Both the position numbers and the translations under genes were made by a program. Shown in pieces: positions 53,707 through 63,376 of a stretch of 64,000 bases of DNA. Source of the stretch: Solwaraspora sp. WMMD406 (GTDB lineage: Bacteria > Actinomycetota > Actinomycetes > Mycobacteriales > Micromonosporaceae); NCBI RefSeq assembly GCF_029626025.1, contig NZ_JARUBF010000001.1, forward strand, positions 1,798,001 through 1,862,000, read 5' to 3'. The notes beneath the pieces are model-generated. The model was not told the DNA's origin. It did not search any database and saw only the letters and a program-made list of their open reading frames with translations. Each line of letters opens with the position of its first letter. The first letter of the stretch is position 1.

Positions 53707-55419
53707 ATGGTGAGCAGGCGGACGGCGCTACGGGCCGGCGCGGTCGCGGGACTGGTCCCGGCGGTCGGACTGATCGGCCGGCCCGCTGTGGCCGTACCGA
53801 CGCCGACCGACGAGCCGACCGGGACCCCGGCCGAGCAACCAACCCAGGTCAGGCCGCAGAATCCGGACATCGGGTCGGCGACGGGCCGCGACGACGGGCC
53901 ATGGCGGGACCTGCCCGACGCGCGGTGGGCGGCGCTGGAGCGCCGGCTGTCGCCGCAGGCCACCCTCTACCGGCGGGGCGGGGCGAGCTACGAGGCGCTG
54001 AGCATTCCGTTCAACCACCGGTACGCCAACGTGCGCCCGGCGGCGATCCTGGCCGCCGGCACCTCGGACGACGTCGCGGTGGCCGTCGCTTGGGCCCGCG
54101 ACGTCGGCATGCCGCTCGTACCTCGGTCGAGCGTGGGCCACAACTACGCCGGCTACTCCACCACCCCCGGTCTGCTGCTGGTGGCGAGCCGGCTGCGCGA
54201 CGTCACCGTGACACCGAATCCGGCACCGGCACCCCCGCAGCGGTACGGCCCGATCGAGGTCACCCCGGACGCCGGACTGCTGACCGTGGCGGCCGGCGTC
54301 GTCAACGCCGACCTGCGTCCGTTGCTGTGGCAGCAGGGTGTCTTCGTGCCGGCCGGCCGCTGCCCGACCGTCGGGGTGGCCGGGCTGGTCCTCGGCGGCG
54401 GCATCGGGTTCAGCGACAAGATGTTCGGGCTGACCTGCGACCGGCTGGCGTCGACGGCCGTGGTGCTGGCCGACGCCACGACGACGACCTGTGACGAGAA
54501 CACCGACCCGGACCTGTTCTGGGCCTGCCGGGGCGGGGCCGGCAACAACTTCGGCATCAACACCGACTTCACCTTCCGGTACGTACGGCTGCGGGGTGAG
54601 GTGGCGTACTTCCAGCTCCGCTGGGGCGCCGACAGCATGGTGGCGGCGTTGGCGGCGATGCAGGAGGTGGCCGCCGCGCAGCAGGCCGACCGGCGCTTCG
54701 ACGCCCGGATCGGCGCGGGCACCACCCTCGCCGACGACGGTGCGCCACAGATGTACGCCGACGCGCTCGGCCAGTTCTACGGGTACGCCGACGAACTGGC
54801 CACGATCCTCGCCCCGGCGCTGGCGGTCGGCACCCCGGCCGAACGGCGGGCCAACCGGGACAGCATTCGCCAGGTCACCCCGGCCGAGGCGGCCATCCTG
54901 CTGTCGGCGACCACTCCGGCGCAGCAGTTCGCGGTCAAGTCGGCGGTGCTGCGCGCGCCGTTGGACGAGGACCGGCTGCGGGCTCTGGTGGCCGGGCTGC
55001 GGCAGTGGCCGGGCAGCCGCAACCCGGACGGCGCCGGGGTGACGCTGTTCTGCATGGGCGGGCGGATCAACGAGGTACCGCCGGGCGCCACCGCGTTCGT
55101 ACACCGCGACGCCCTGTTCATTATGGCCGCCGAGGCCAGCTGGGCCGACGACGATCCGCCGGCGACCGAGGTGGCCAGCGTCGCCTGGTTGACCGCGCTG
55201 TACGACGAGCTACTGGCCGGGCAGCCCTCAGTCGGTGCGTACCAGAACTTTCCGGACCCGGACCTGGCCGACTGGCGGCGCGCCTACTACGGCGACAACT
55301 ACCAGCGGCTGGTCGAGGTCAAACGCACGTACGACCCGACGGACTTCTTCACCTACCCGCAGGGCATCGGCTCGTGTGGGTCAATCGACGGCTACGCCAA
55401 CCGCTGGTGTCCCCGGTGA
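53707..55419 (+). CDS. Tat-exported FAD-linked oxidase (berberine-bridge type)
   Basis: ATG 53707 follows GGGGGAG at 8-nt spacing (570 aa); GTG 53626 is also open. The N-terminus MVSRRTALRAGAVAGLVPAV has a twin-arginine signal, so the folded flavoprotein is exported. The FAD domain has AAGTSDDVAVAVAWARDVGM, PRSSVGHNYAGYSTTPG (His for covalent FAD) and [20 protein letters not shown] (Cys for the second FAD link). The C-terminal YDPTDFFTYPQGIGS is the BBE motif. Bicovalent FAD enzymes of this type oxidise sugars, oligosaccharides or alkaloid-like compounds with O2; an oligosaccharide oxidase would suit the neighbourhood. Confidence 0.92.
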   Translation: MVSRRTALRAGAVAGLVPAVGLIGRPAVAVPTPTDEPTGTPAEQPTQVRPQNPDIGSATGRDDGPWRDLPDARWAALERRLSPQATLYRRGGASYEALSIPFNHRYANVRPAAILAAGTSDDVAVAVAWARDVGMPLVPRSSVGHNYAGYSTTPGLLLVASRLRDVTVTPNPAPAPPQRYGPIEVTPDAGLLTVAAGVVNADLRPLLWQQGVFVPAGRCPTVGVAGLVLGGGIGFSDKMFGLTCDRLASTAVVLADATTTTCDENTDPDLFWACRGGAGNNFGINTDFTFRYVRLRGEVAYFQLRWGADSMVAALAAMQEVAAAQQADRRFDARIGAGTTLADDGAPQMYADALGQFYGYADELATILAPALAVGTPAERRANRDSIRQVTPAEAAILLSATTPAQQFAVKSAVLRAPLDEDRLRALVAGLRQWPGSRNPDGAGVTLFCMGGRINEVPPGATAFVHRDALFIMAAEASWADDDPPATEVASVAWLTALYDELLAGQPSVGAYQNFPDPDLADWRRAYYGDNYQRLVEVKRTYDPTDFFTYPQGIGSCGSIDGYANRWCPR

Positions 55420-55462
55420 ACCGGGCCGCAACCGTCGTTGCCCCGTCGACCAGGTAACGGCT

Positions 55463-55501
55463 GTCGCCCCGCCGCCCGGCTAAGCCGGGCGGCGGGGCGA
55501 C
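55463..55501. terminator. Bidirectional terminator between BBE oxidase and katG
   Basis: The 18-bp arms (beginning GTCGCCCCGCCGCC) pair perfectly around the triloop TAA. It lies between the two convergent genes, 43 nt after the oxidase stop and 20 nt after the katG stop. Confidence 0.85.
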
Positions 55502-55520
55502 GACGGGTAGATGTGCGGGA

Positions 55521-58284
<2,764 letters not shown>

Positions 58285-58334
58285 GTTTGTGTACGGAGTG
58301 CCGACGACCTGTCGTCCTCCGGTGAAACCGCAGG

Positions 58335-58931
58335 TCACGCCGGAGGGCGGGCACCTCGGACGGCGTATCGGTGCAGAGTGACGCCCCCGTCGTAGGACTG
58401 GTGCTCAAGCAGGTCGAGGTCGACGGGGGCATCATGGTCGTCGAACAGTGGCCGGCCGGTGCCGAGAACCACCGGGTGGACGAAGAGCATCAGCTCGTCG
58501 AGCAGGCCGGCCCGCAACAACTGGGAGGCGACGGTGGCACCACCGACGCCGATGTCACCATCGGCCCGCGCCCGCAGCTCGGCGAGCGCCGCCACGGCGT
58601 CACCGTCGCGGCCCATGACGCGGGTGTCGTACCCGGCGTCGACGCGGGTACGCGACACCAGCACCTTCGGGGTCGACGTCCAGATCCCGCCGTACTCGCG
58701 CAAGAAGTCCGGCAGCGACGCGTCGTCGCGCGCGTCCGGCCAGAACGCCTCCATGATCTCGTATACCTTCCGCCCCTGCACCATCTGGGACAACGCCCGC
58801 GCCCGCGCGTTGAACTCCCGGTGCAGCGACTCCCCGATACGCATCCAGTCGCCGCCGCCGTTCTCACCTGGTGCACTCTCGATCATCATGTCCACGGAGA
58901 CGTTCATCCAGTAGACGAAGCGACCCGGCAT
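58335..58931 (-). CDS. Dihydrofolate-reductase-like (RibD C-terminal type) protein
   Basis: ATG 58931 gives 198 aa; the longer open frame is not homologous. The sequence MPGRFVYWMNVSVDMMIESA, the MVQGRKVYEIMEAFWPD block, VLVSRTRVDAGYDTRVMGRD, DIGVGGATVASQLLRAGLLD and FVHPVVLGTGRPLFDD are characteristic of the YwjB/RibD_C group that binds NADPH. The physiological substrate is unknown and most of these proteins are not true DHFRs. It stands on the minus strand between furA and the ARH operon. Confidence 0.92.
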   Translation of the reverse strand: MPGRFVYWMNVSVDMMIESAPGENGGGDWMRIGESLHREFNARARALSQMVQGRKVYEIMEAFWPDARDDASLPDFLREYGGIWTSTPKVLVSRTRVDAGYDTRVMGRDGDAVAALAELRARADGDIGVGGATVASQLLRAGLLDELMLFVHPVVLGTGRPLFDDHDAPVDLDLLEHQSYDGGVTLHRYAVRGARPPA

Positions 58932-59010
58932 GTGTCCTCCCTGGTGATCGCAGCACTCGACTGCCCGCGCAGACGCTAACGTGCCGACGCCGCTGCCGGG
59001 TGCGCCAGGC

Positions 59011-59934
59011 TCATCGACCACGCGACCAGGCAGCGGACTTATCGGCGTACGTGGTCGGGAGTGGCTCGCGGCGGGCCAGCCACTGCGCCGGGATCCCGCC
59101 CGGTCCGGAGCCGGTGTACGCGGCCACGACGCCACCGGCGATCGCCGCGGTCGTGTCGACGTCACCGCCGGCCTCGACACAGGCGTGGATCGCCGCCGGG
59201 TAGTCGTCGAGCCGGGTCGCGGCGACCCACAGCGCGAACGGAACGGTGTCGAAGGCCAGCACCTGCGACCCGTTGCCCAACTCGTACGCCGCCTCGGCGA
59301 CGCTGACCCCCAACAACCGTCTGGCCAGGACGATCCCTGCGTGCAACCGGCCGTCGACCAGGTGGGCCAGCACCACGTCGAGCAGTTCGGCCGGTTCGGG
59401 CCGGGACCGGGTCAGCCGGGACCAGCCGGCTTCCGCCGCCGCGACGGCGACCGCCACCGCGCCCAGGATCGCTTCGGGGTGGGCGTGGGTGACCTCCGCC
59501 GACCGCCAGGCCTGCAGGGCGGCCGTACGGTTGTTACCGGCGTGGAATGCGCCGAGCGGGGCGACCCGCATCGCCGCGCCGTTGCCCATCGACCCCTGGC
59601 CGTCGAACGCCGCGCCGGCCGCGTCCCGCCAGGCGACGCCCTGGCGGACCTGGCGCAGCAGGACCACCGCGCCGGCACCATAGCCACGGTACGGCTCGAA
59701 GTGCTCGGCGAATCGGGCCGCCAGGCGGTCCTGGTCGATGCCGCCGTGCCCCCGCAGCTCGGCGACGATCGAGCAAGCCATCTCGGTGTCGTCGGTCCAC
59801 GGCCACGGCCCGGCCGGTGGGTCCCCGTCGAGCAACGCGGCAAGGCCGCTGCCGGGGACGAAGAACTGGGCGCCGAGGGCATCACCGACGGAAAGCCCGT
59901 CCAGACTGTCGGAGCAGAGATCAAGCGACGTCAT
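59011..59934 (-). CDS. ADP-ribosylglycohydrolase, last gene of the nucleotidyltransferase operon
   Basis: The 307-aa all-helical protein has the ARH motifs SLDGLSVGDALGAQFFVPGS, WPWTDDTEMACSIVAEL (first metal motif), GSMGNGAAMRVAPLGAFHAG and GGDVDTTAAIAGGVVAAYTG (second metal motif). All residues expected for the two Mg2+ ions are present, so it should be active. It starts at ATG 59934, 1 nt after the stop of the nucleotidyltransferase before it, a spacing that implies coupled translation. The tight link to nucleotidyltransferases suggests removal of ADP-ribose or a related nucleotide mark from RNA or protein. It is distinct from the ARH at 19419-20495. Confidence 0.94.
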   Translation of the reverse strand: MTSLDLCSDSLDGLSVGDALGAQFFVPGSGLAALLDGDPPAGPWPWTDDTEMACSIVAELRGHGGIDQDRLAARFAEHFEPYRGYGAGAVVLLRQVRQGVAWRDAAGAAFDGQGSMGNGAAMRVAPLGAFHAGNNRTAALQAWRSAEVTHAHPEAILGAVAVAVAAAEAGWSRLTRSRPEPAELLDVVLAHLVDGRLHAGIVLARRLLGVSVAEAAYELGNGSQVLAFDTVPFALWVAATRLDDYPAAIHACVEAGGDVDTTAAIAGGVVAAYTGSGPGGIPAQWLARREPLPTTYADKSAAWSRGR

Positions 59935-59935
59935 G

Positions 59936-60694
59936 TCACTGTGGAACAGAGCCCAGTCGGGTGCGGACCACCAGGTCGTGCAGGGCGTCCACCGTTGACT
60001 GGTCGGCGCGGTCCGGCAGCTCGGACGCGTCTCGGGCCGACTCCAGCTCGGCGCGCAGCCGGGGCAGGTCCCGAGCAAGGTGCCGCGCGGCGTCCGCCGG
60101 CAGCGGTGCACGCTCGGCCGCCCGCTTGGCGGCGATCAGGTCCGGCACGTACGCCAGATGACCACCGAGCACGCCGAGGTCGGTCTCCAATCGGCCGGTG
60201 CGCATCAGTTCGATGCCGGTGAGCAGCACCCGCAGCGTGTACAGCGCTGGTTTGAGCAGTCCCGTCTTGGCGTACAGCTTCTCCTGTGTCGCGGCGAAGC
60301 CCAGGTAGTGGTGCGCGTGGTGCCGGGTGATCAACCGCCGGGCCAGGTCGGCCAGCTCGGTGTGCACCGGCGTGGTCACCACCACCAGCGGCGACAGCAC
60401 CTGCTCCAGCACGTACCCGTTGCGGCTGTTCAGCAGCTTGGCGAACTTGAGCAGATCGTGACTCACCACGTCCAGCTCGACCCCGTCGCGTACCCCGTGA
60501 TGTTGCAACGTCTGCGGTCCGACGCGGAGGCCGACCACCTCGGCCGGCGCGAGCAGATGCGCGGCGCGCAGGTCGAGGTCGGAGTCGACGGAGGCGAACC
60601 CGTACAGGTGCGCACCGCTGACGGTGGCGAACAGCAACGGGCGGGGCAGCGCGTGGGCGACCTCGGCCGCCCACGGCGGCACGTCGAGAGTCAC
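59936..60694 (-). CDS. RlaP-type (COG3541-like) nucleotidyltransferase, first paralogue
   Basis: GTG 60694 overlaps the previous stop in GTGA (252 aa). The nucleotidyltransferase core is LLFATVSGAHLYGFASVDSD followed by LDLRAAHLL, giving the GS-type helix start (SGAH) and the DxD metal pair. The rest is helical, with ELDVVSHDLLKFAKLLNSRN holding the third acidic position. Pfam RlaP (RNA repair pathway DNA polymerase beta family) has this layout. Transfer of nucleotides to an RNA end or a protein is expected; the acceptor is unknown. It is fourth in a five-gene operon, next to the ARH gene. Confidence 0.88.
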   Translation of the reverse strand: MTLDVPPWAAEVAHALPRPLLFATVSGAHLYGFASVDSDLDLRAAHLLAPAEVVGLRVGPQTLQHHGVRDGVELDVVSHDLLKFAKLLNSRNGYVLEQVLSPLVVVTTPVHTELADLARRLITRHHAHHYLGFAATQEKLYAKTGLLKPALYTLRVLLTGIELMRTGRLETDLGVLGGHLAYVPDLIAAKRAAERAPLPADAARHLARDLPRLRAELESARDASELPDRADQSTVDALHDLVVRTRLGSVPQ

Positions 60695-61386
60695 CCCAGG
60701 TTCCTTTCCCGTACGGCGATGAGCAGCCGGTCGACGGCGGCCCGATCGGGTTGCTCCGGCAGTACGGTGCCCGCCGCCGCGTCCTCGAGCTCGACCAGCA
60801 GGTCCGCCGCCCAGCGGGTGACCGCCGCCCACGGCAGCTCGCCGCGCCGGACCGCCAGCAGCCGGTCCCGCAACGGTCCCACGTCGACCAGGACCTGCCC
60901 TGTACGCAGCACATGCGCACCGGCGGTCAGCAGCCGGATCATGTGCATCGCCTGCTTGTGGTTGGTCTCGCCGGTGCGTTCGCGGCGGGCCGCCACCCGG
61001 TCGAGCTGGTCGCGGGCGTACCCGCCGTACGTCTGGGCCAGTCGCGTCGACAGGAACGCCTGCCGGGCGGCCAGCAACTGTTCGCCGTCCTCGCGCAGCG
61101 TCTCGATCAGCGGGGACCAGAGCACCTCCAGGACGGTCGGATTGCCCTGCAGTGCCAGGGTGCAGAAGCGTTCGAACTCCCAGGAGAACTGCTCCGGTGC
61201 CGGCCCGTCGAGATGGGTGGGTGGCTTGTCCAGCGGCCAGAACGCCCTGGTCGGGGCCACGTACACGCCGCGCCGGTCGTAGTCGGAGTCCGGCCCGTGC
61301 AACCCGTACGCCCGGGATCCGACGACGACGGCGAGTACGGTGTGCCGCTCGACAAGCTCGCTCACGCCGGGCACGTTACCGCTCAC
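60691..61386 (-). CDS. RlaP-type (COG3541-like) nucleotidyltransferase, second paralogue
   Basis: GTG 61386 overlaps the GNAT stop in GTGA (231 aa). The active-site segment LAVVVGSRAYGLHGPDSDYD and RRGVYVAP gives GSR and DxD motifs. The third acidic residue is probably in the EFERFCTLALQGNPTVLEVL region, also typical of the family. The helical C-terminus contains NHKQAMHMIRLLTAGAHVLR. It is a divergent paralogue of the next gene: similar core, little similarity outside. Two such enzymes side by side suggest a heterodimer or two successive steps on one substrate. Confidence 0.88.
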   Translation of the reverse strand: MSGNVPGVSELVERHTVLAVVVGSRAYGLHGPDSDYDRRGVYVAPTRAFWPLDKPPTHLDGPAPEQFSWEFERFCTLALQGNPTVLEVLWSPLIETLREDGEQLLAARQAFLSTRLAQTYGGYARDQLDRVAARRERTGETNHKQAMHMIRLLTAGAHVLRTGQVLVDVGPLRDRLLAVRRGELPWAAVTRWAADLLVELEDAAAGTVLPEQPDRAAVDRLLIAVRERNLG

Positions 61387-61943
61387 CGGCGCAGCTGGAA
61401 GTAGAGATAACGGGTGGCGGCCGGGCCGGGGCGGCTGTGGCCGTCGGCCTGCCAGCCCCGAGCGGTGTAGAAGCGTTGGGCCCGAGCGTTACGCTCCCAC
61501 ATCTCCAGCACCCCGCCGGTCCGACCGGTCCGGTGCAGGTACGCGATGAATACGTCGTGCAGCAGCCCGCCGATCCCCCGACCCCAGCAGTCGGGGAGTA
61601 CGTGGATCTGGTGCAGTTGGCCGACGTGAGGCGCGTCGACGTGACCGGCGGCGGCGGGTCCCACCGCCGCGCAGCCGACGACCTGGCCATCGAGGACAGC
61701 GGCGACGGTGAACAGTTCCGGCGAGGTGACCGCGTTCGCCCAGGCGGCACGGCGTTCGGCGTACGCCTCGGGGGACGACAGCGACGGGTCGGCCGGGTCG
61801 AGCTCACCTGCCGCCGTGTAGTAGGCGGTGCGGGCAAGCGTGTGCACCTCGGTCAGCTGATCGACATCGGCGAGCGTCGCTTCGCGTACGTGGGCCGGTG
61901 TGGGCTGGCCGTGCGGGAGACGGACACCATCGGGCGAGGTCAT
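61383..61943 (-). CDS. GNAT-family N-acetyltransferase
   Basis: ATG 61943 gives 186 aa. The GNAT fold shows VREATLADVDQLTEVHTLAR at the start, LHQIHVLPDCWGRGIGGLLH (acetyl-CoA loop, Q/RxxGxG/A as WGRGIGG) and LEMWERNARAQRFYTARGWQ near the end. The acceptor substrate is unknown. It is second in the operon, 16 nt after the helix-hairpin-helix gene and overlapping the next gene by 4 nt. Acetylation of an amine in toxin, tRNA or protein is possible from the family. Confidence 0.92.
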   Translation of the reverse strand: MTSPDGVRLPHGQPTPAHVREATLADVDQLTEVHTLARTAYYTAAGELDPADPSLSSPEAYAERRAAWANAVTSPELFTVAAVLDGQVVGCAAVGPAAAGHVDAPHVGQLHQIHVLPDCWGRGIGGLLHDVFIAYLHRTGRTGGVLEMWERNARAQRFYTARGWQADGHSRPGPAATRYLYFQLRR

Positions 61944-61959
61944 CCGGTGTCCCCTCTGG

Positions 61960-62172
61960 TCAGCCGGCGAAGGTGAGCCCGCGTTCGGCCAGTGCGGTGG
62001 CCAGGATGCCGACGGCCTTCGGGCCGACGCCGTGCATGGCCAGCAGGTCCTCACGACGGTACGTGGCGACCTGGGCGAGGGTGGTGACGCCGGCTGCGAG
62101 CAGGGCACTGTTGGCGGGCCGCCCGATCGGCGGCAGGTCACCGACCTGGGCGGGCAGACGGCGAGTGCTCAT
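61960..62172 (-). CDS. Small helix-hairpin-helix protein
   Basis: The 70-aa protein has PIGRPANSALLAAGVTTLAQ and LAMHGVGPKAVGILATALAE, two helix-hairpin-helix motifs (the second with the GVGPK turn that contacts nucleic-acid backbone). It resembles the C-terminal HhH part of RNA polymerase alpha and of many DNA-binding proteins. It is the first gene of the operon. A small nucleic-acid-binding unit here fits a pathway acting on DNA or RNA. The 26-bp inverted repeat begins 45 nt upstream of its start. Confidence 0.88.
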   Translation of the reverse strand: MSTRRLPAQVGDLPPIGRPANSALLAAGVTTLAQVATYRREDLLAMHGVGPKAVGILATALAERGLTFAG

Positions 62173-62216
62173 CCGGCCACGGTACCCCGGCCGGCGTCAC
62201 AGCTGGAGCGCTGCAT

Positions 62217-62273
62217 CGATGTGAGGCTCAGATACCCTACGAGGCGGTCGTAGGGTATCTGAGCCTCACATCG
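62217..62273. repeat. Perfect 26-bp inverted repeat with 5-nt loop
   Basis: Arms 62217-62242 and 62248-62273 (CGATGTGAGGCTCAGATACC and following) are exactly complementary around GGCGG. It lies 45 nt upstream of the five-gene operon and right behind the stop codon of the HAD-tail remnant on the minus strand, so it could be an old terminator, a leader hairpin or the relic of a small mobile element. Confidence 0.92.
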
Positions 62274-62343
62274 GCGTGCCATTGCCGCCGTCGACTGCGA
62301 GCCACTGGCGGAGGGTGGAGAAGTCGGCGTCGGACGACGTCGA
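62266..62343 (-). pseudogene. C-terminal scrap of a HAD-family gene
   Basis: On the minus strand this segment reads SDADFSTLRQWLAVDGGNGT and then PM and stop. The tail of the intact HAD protein at 62594-63124 reads TDADFSAVGQWLAAGSGEAA. The match is restricted to the last ~22 residues, and the upstream part is replaced by the VOC-like scrap. It ends in TGA at the edge of the inverted repeat. Confidence 0.7.
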
Positions 62344-62472
62344 CGAGGCCTACCGGGAGCGGCAGGCCCACGGGGTCACCTTTCTCCAGACCCCCCGCCG
62401 GTGGGCCCGTTCGTCGGCGTGGTCCTCGACGACACCTGCGGCAACCTCGTCCAGATGGTCAGCCCGGCGTGA
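62333..62472 (+). pseudogene. C-terminal scrap of a VOC/glyoxalase-like gene, frameshifted
   Basis: The plus strand reads DDVDEAYRERQAHGVTFLQT, and after a one-base shift in the C6 run at 62391-62396 continues PPVGPFVGVVLDDTCGNLVQ and MVSPA before TGA 62470-62472. That is the last quarter of a vicinal-oxygen-chelate (glyoxalase-like) protein with its GNLVQ metal-ligand strand altered from the usual GNxxE/Q. No N-terminal part exists. It is fused head to head with the HAD scrap. Confidence 0.7.
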
Positions 62473-62542
62473 GCCCTCACCTCGACTCGGCACTCGCGGG
62501 ATCAGGCAGGGTGGCTACCGGCCGCTTCTCACCATGATGAGC

Positions 62543-62589
62543 TGATGTCCTGCCGGGCGACACGCCGACAATCCACCGGCAGGACATCA
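62543..62589 (-). terminator. Terminator of the HAD gene
   Basis: The 14-bp arms TGATGTCCTGCCGG and CCGGCAGGACATCA enclose a 19-nt loop and begin 4 nt after the HAD stop codon on the minus strand. Confidence 0.75.
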
Positions 62590-62593
62590 ACTG

Positions 62594-63124
62594 TCATGGC
62601 GCTGGGGAAGAGGCGGCTTCGCCGCTGCCGGCTGCTAGCCACTGGCCGACGGCGGAGAAGTCAGCGTCGGTGAGGCCGAGATGTGGGTCGACGCGGTGCA
62701 GCAGGGCCTCGCCTGGGTGGTGCGCGGACATCCAGTGCCGGTCCATTTCGGTGATCTCGTCGTCGAGCCAGACGAAGGTGCGCCCGGCCGCCCAGCTGGT
62801 GAGGAACGCCGTCTTCCAGTGCACGCCGCGCGGCGGCTCGTCGTCCGAGTCCGGCCATGGGACGACCGGCAGCTCCGGCAAGCCGAGCAGCGGCGCGACG
62901 ACCTCGTTCGCCTCGGCCATCCACGTAGTTGCCCAGACCAGTTGACAATCGAGCGCCAGCAGCCGGCGGCCGTCGTTCGGATCGAGCCGTTCCAGCAGCG
63001 GATTGCCGATGGCGTCACGATGGGCTGCAGCGTAGGGCGAAGGTGCGCGGCCTGTGGCACGGGCGGCGAAGGGAATCAGTACGCCGTCGACGTCGAGGAA
63101 GACGTAGGGGCGGTTGGAGTGCAC
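62594..63124 (-). CDS. HAD-like phosphatase-type protein
   Basis: GTG 63124 gives 176 aa. Motif I is VFLDVDGVLIPF (nucleophile Asp), motif III-like lysine may be in GVHWKTAFLTSWAAG, and motif IV is TFVWLDDEITEMD (acidic pair). The size and cap-less layout match a group of small actinobacterial HAD proteins annotated as secreted or hypothetical hydrolases; there is no signal peptide here. The substrate is unknown. Its C-terminal sequence is partly duplicated at 62266-62343. Confidence 0.88.
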   Translation of the reverse strand: MHSNRPYVFLDVDGVLIPFAARATGRAPSPYAAAHRDAIGNPLLERLDPNDGRRLLALDCQLVWATTWMAEANEVVAPLLGLPELPVVPWPDSDDEPPRGVHWKTAFLTSWAAGRTFVWLDDEITEMDRHWMSAHHPGEALLHRVDPHLGLTDADFSAVGQWLAAGSGEAASSPAP

Positions 63125-63153
63125 GGGCGTCGTCGGACGGCTGACCGGTCGCG

Positions 63154-63351
63154 TCAGCGGCTGGACACCGTGGTGAGGAACGCCGTCCAGGCGCCGGTGG
63201 GGAAGAGCAGTGCCGGGCCGTGCGGGTCCTTCGAGTCGCGTACGCCGATCGTGCCGCCGGCCAGCGTGGCCACCTCGACGCAGTTCGAGCCGCTGGCGCT
63301 GCTGCGGCTGCTCTTGCGCCAGTGAGCGTGGGACAGTTCTGGTGCGGTCAT
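63154..63351 (-). CDS. DUF397-domain protein
   Basis: The 65-aa protein has HWRKSSRSSASGSNCVEVAT, IGVRDSKDPHGPALLFPTGA and WTAFLTTV, the canonical DUF397 sequence. ATG 63351 is the natural start. It lies 25 nt downstream of the DUF5753 regulator gene, the standard arrangement of these paired genes, so it probably acts as that regulator's partner. Confidence 0.95.
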   Translation of the reverse strand: MTAPELSHAHWRKSSRSSASGSNCVEVATLAGGTIGVRDSKDPHGPALLFPTGAWTAFLTTVSSR

Positions 63352-63376
63352 CCCGCGTCTCCTCTGGCCGGTCGGG

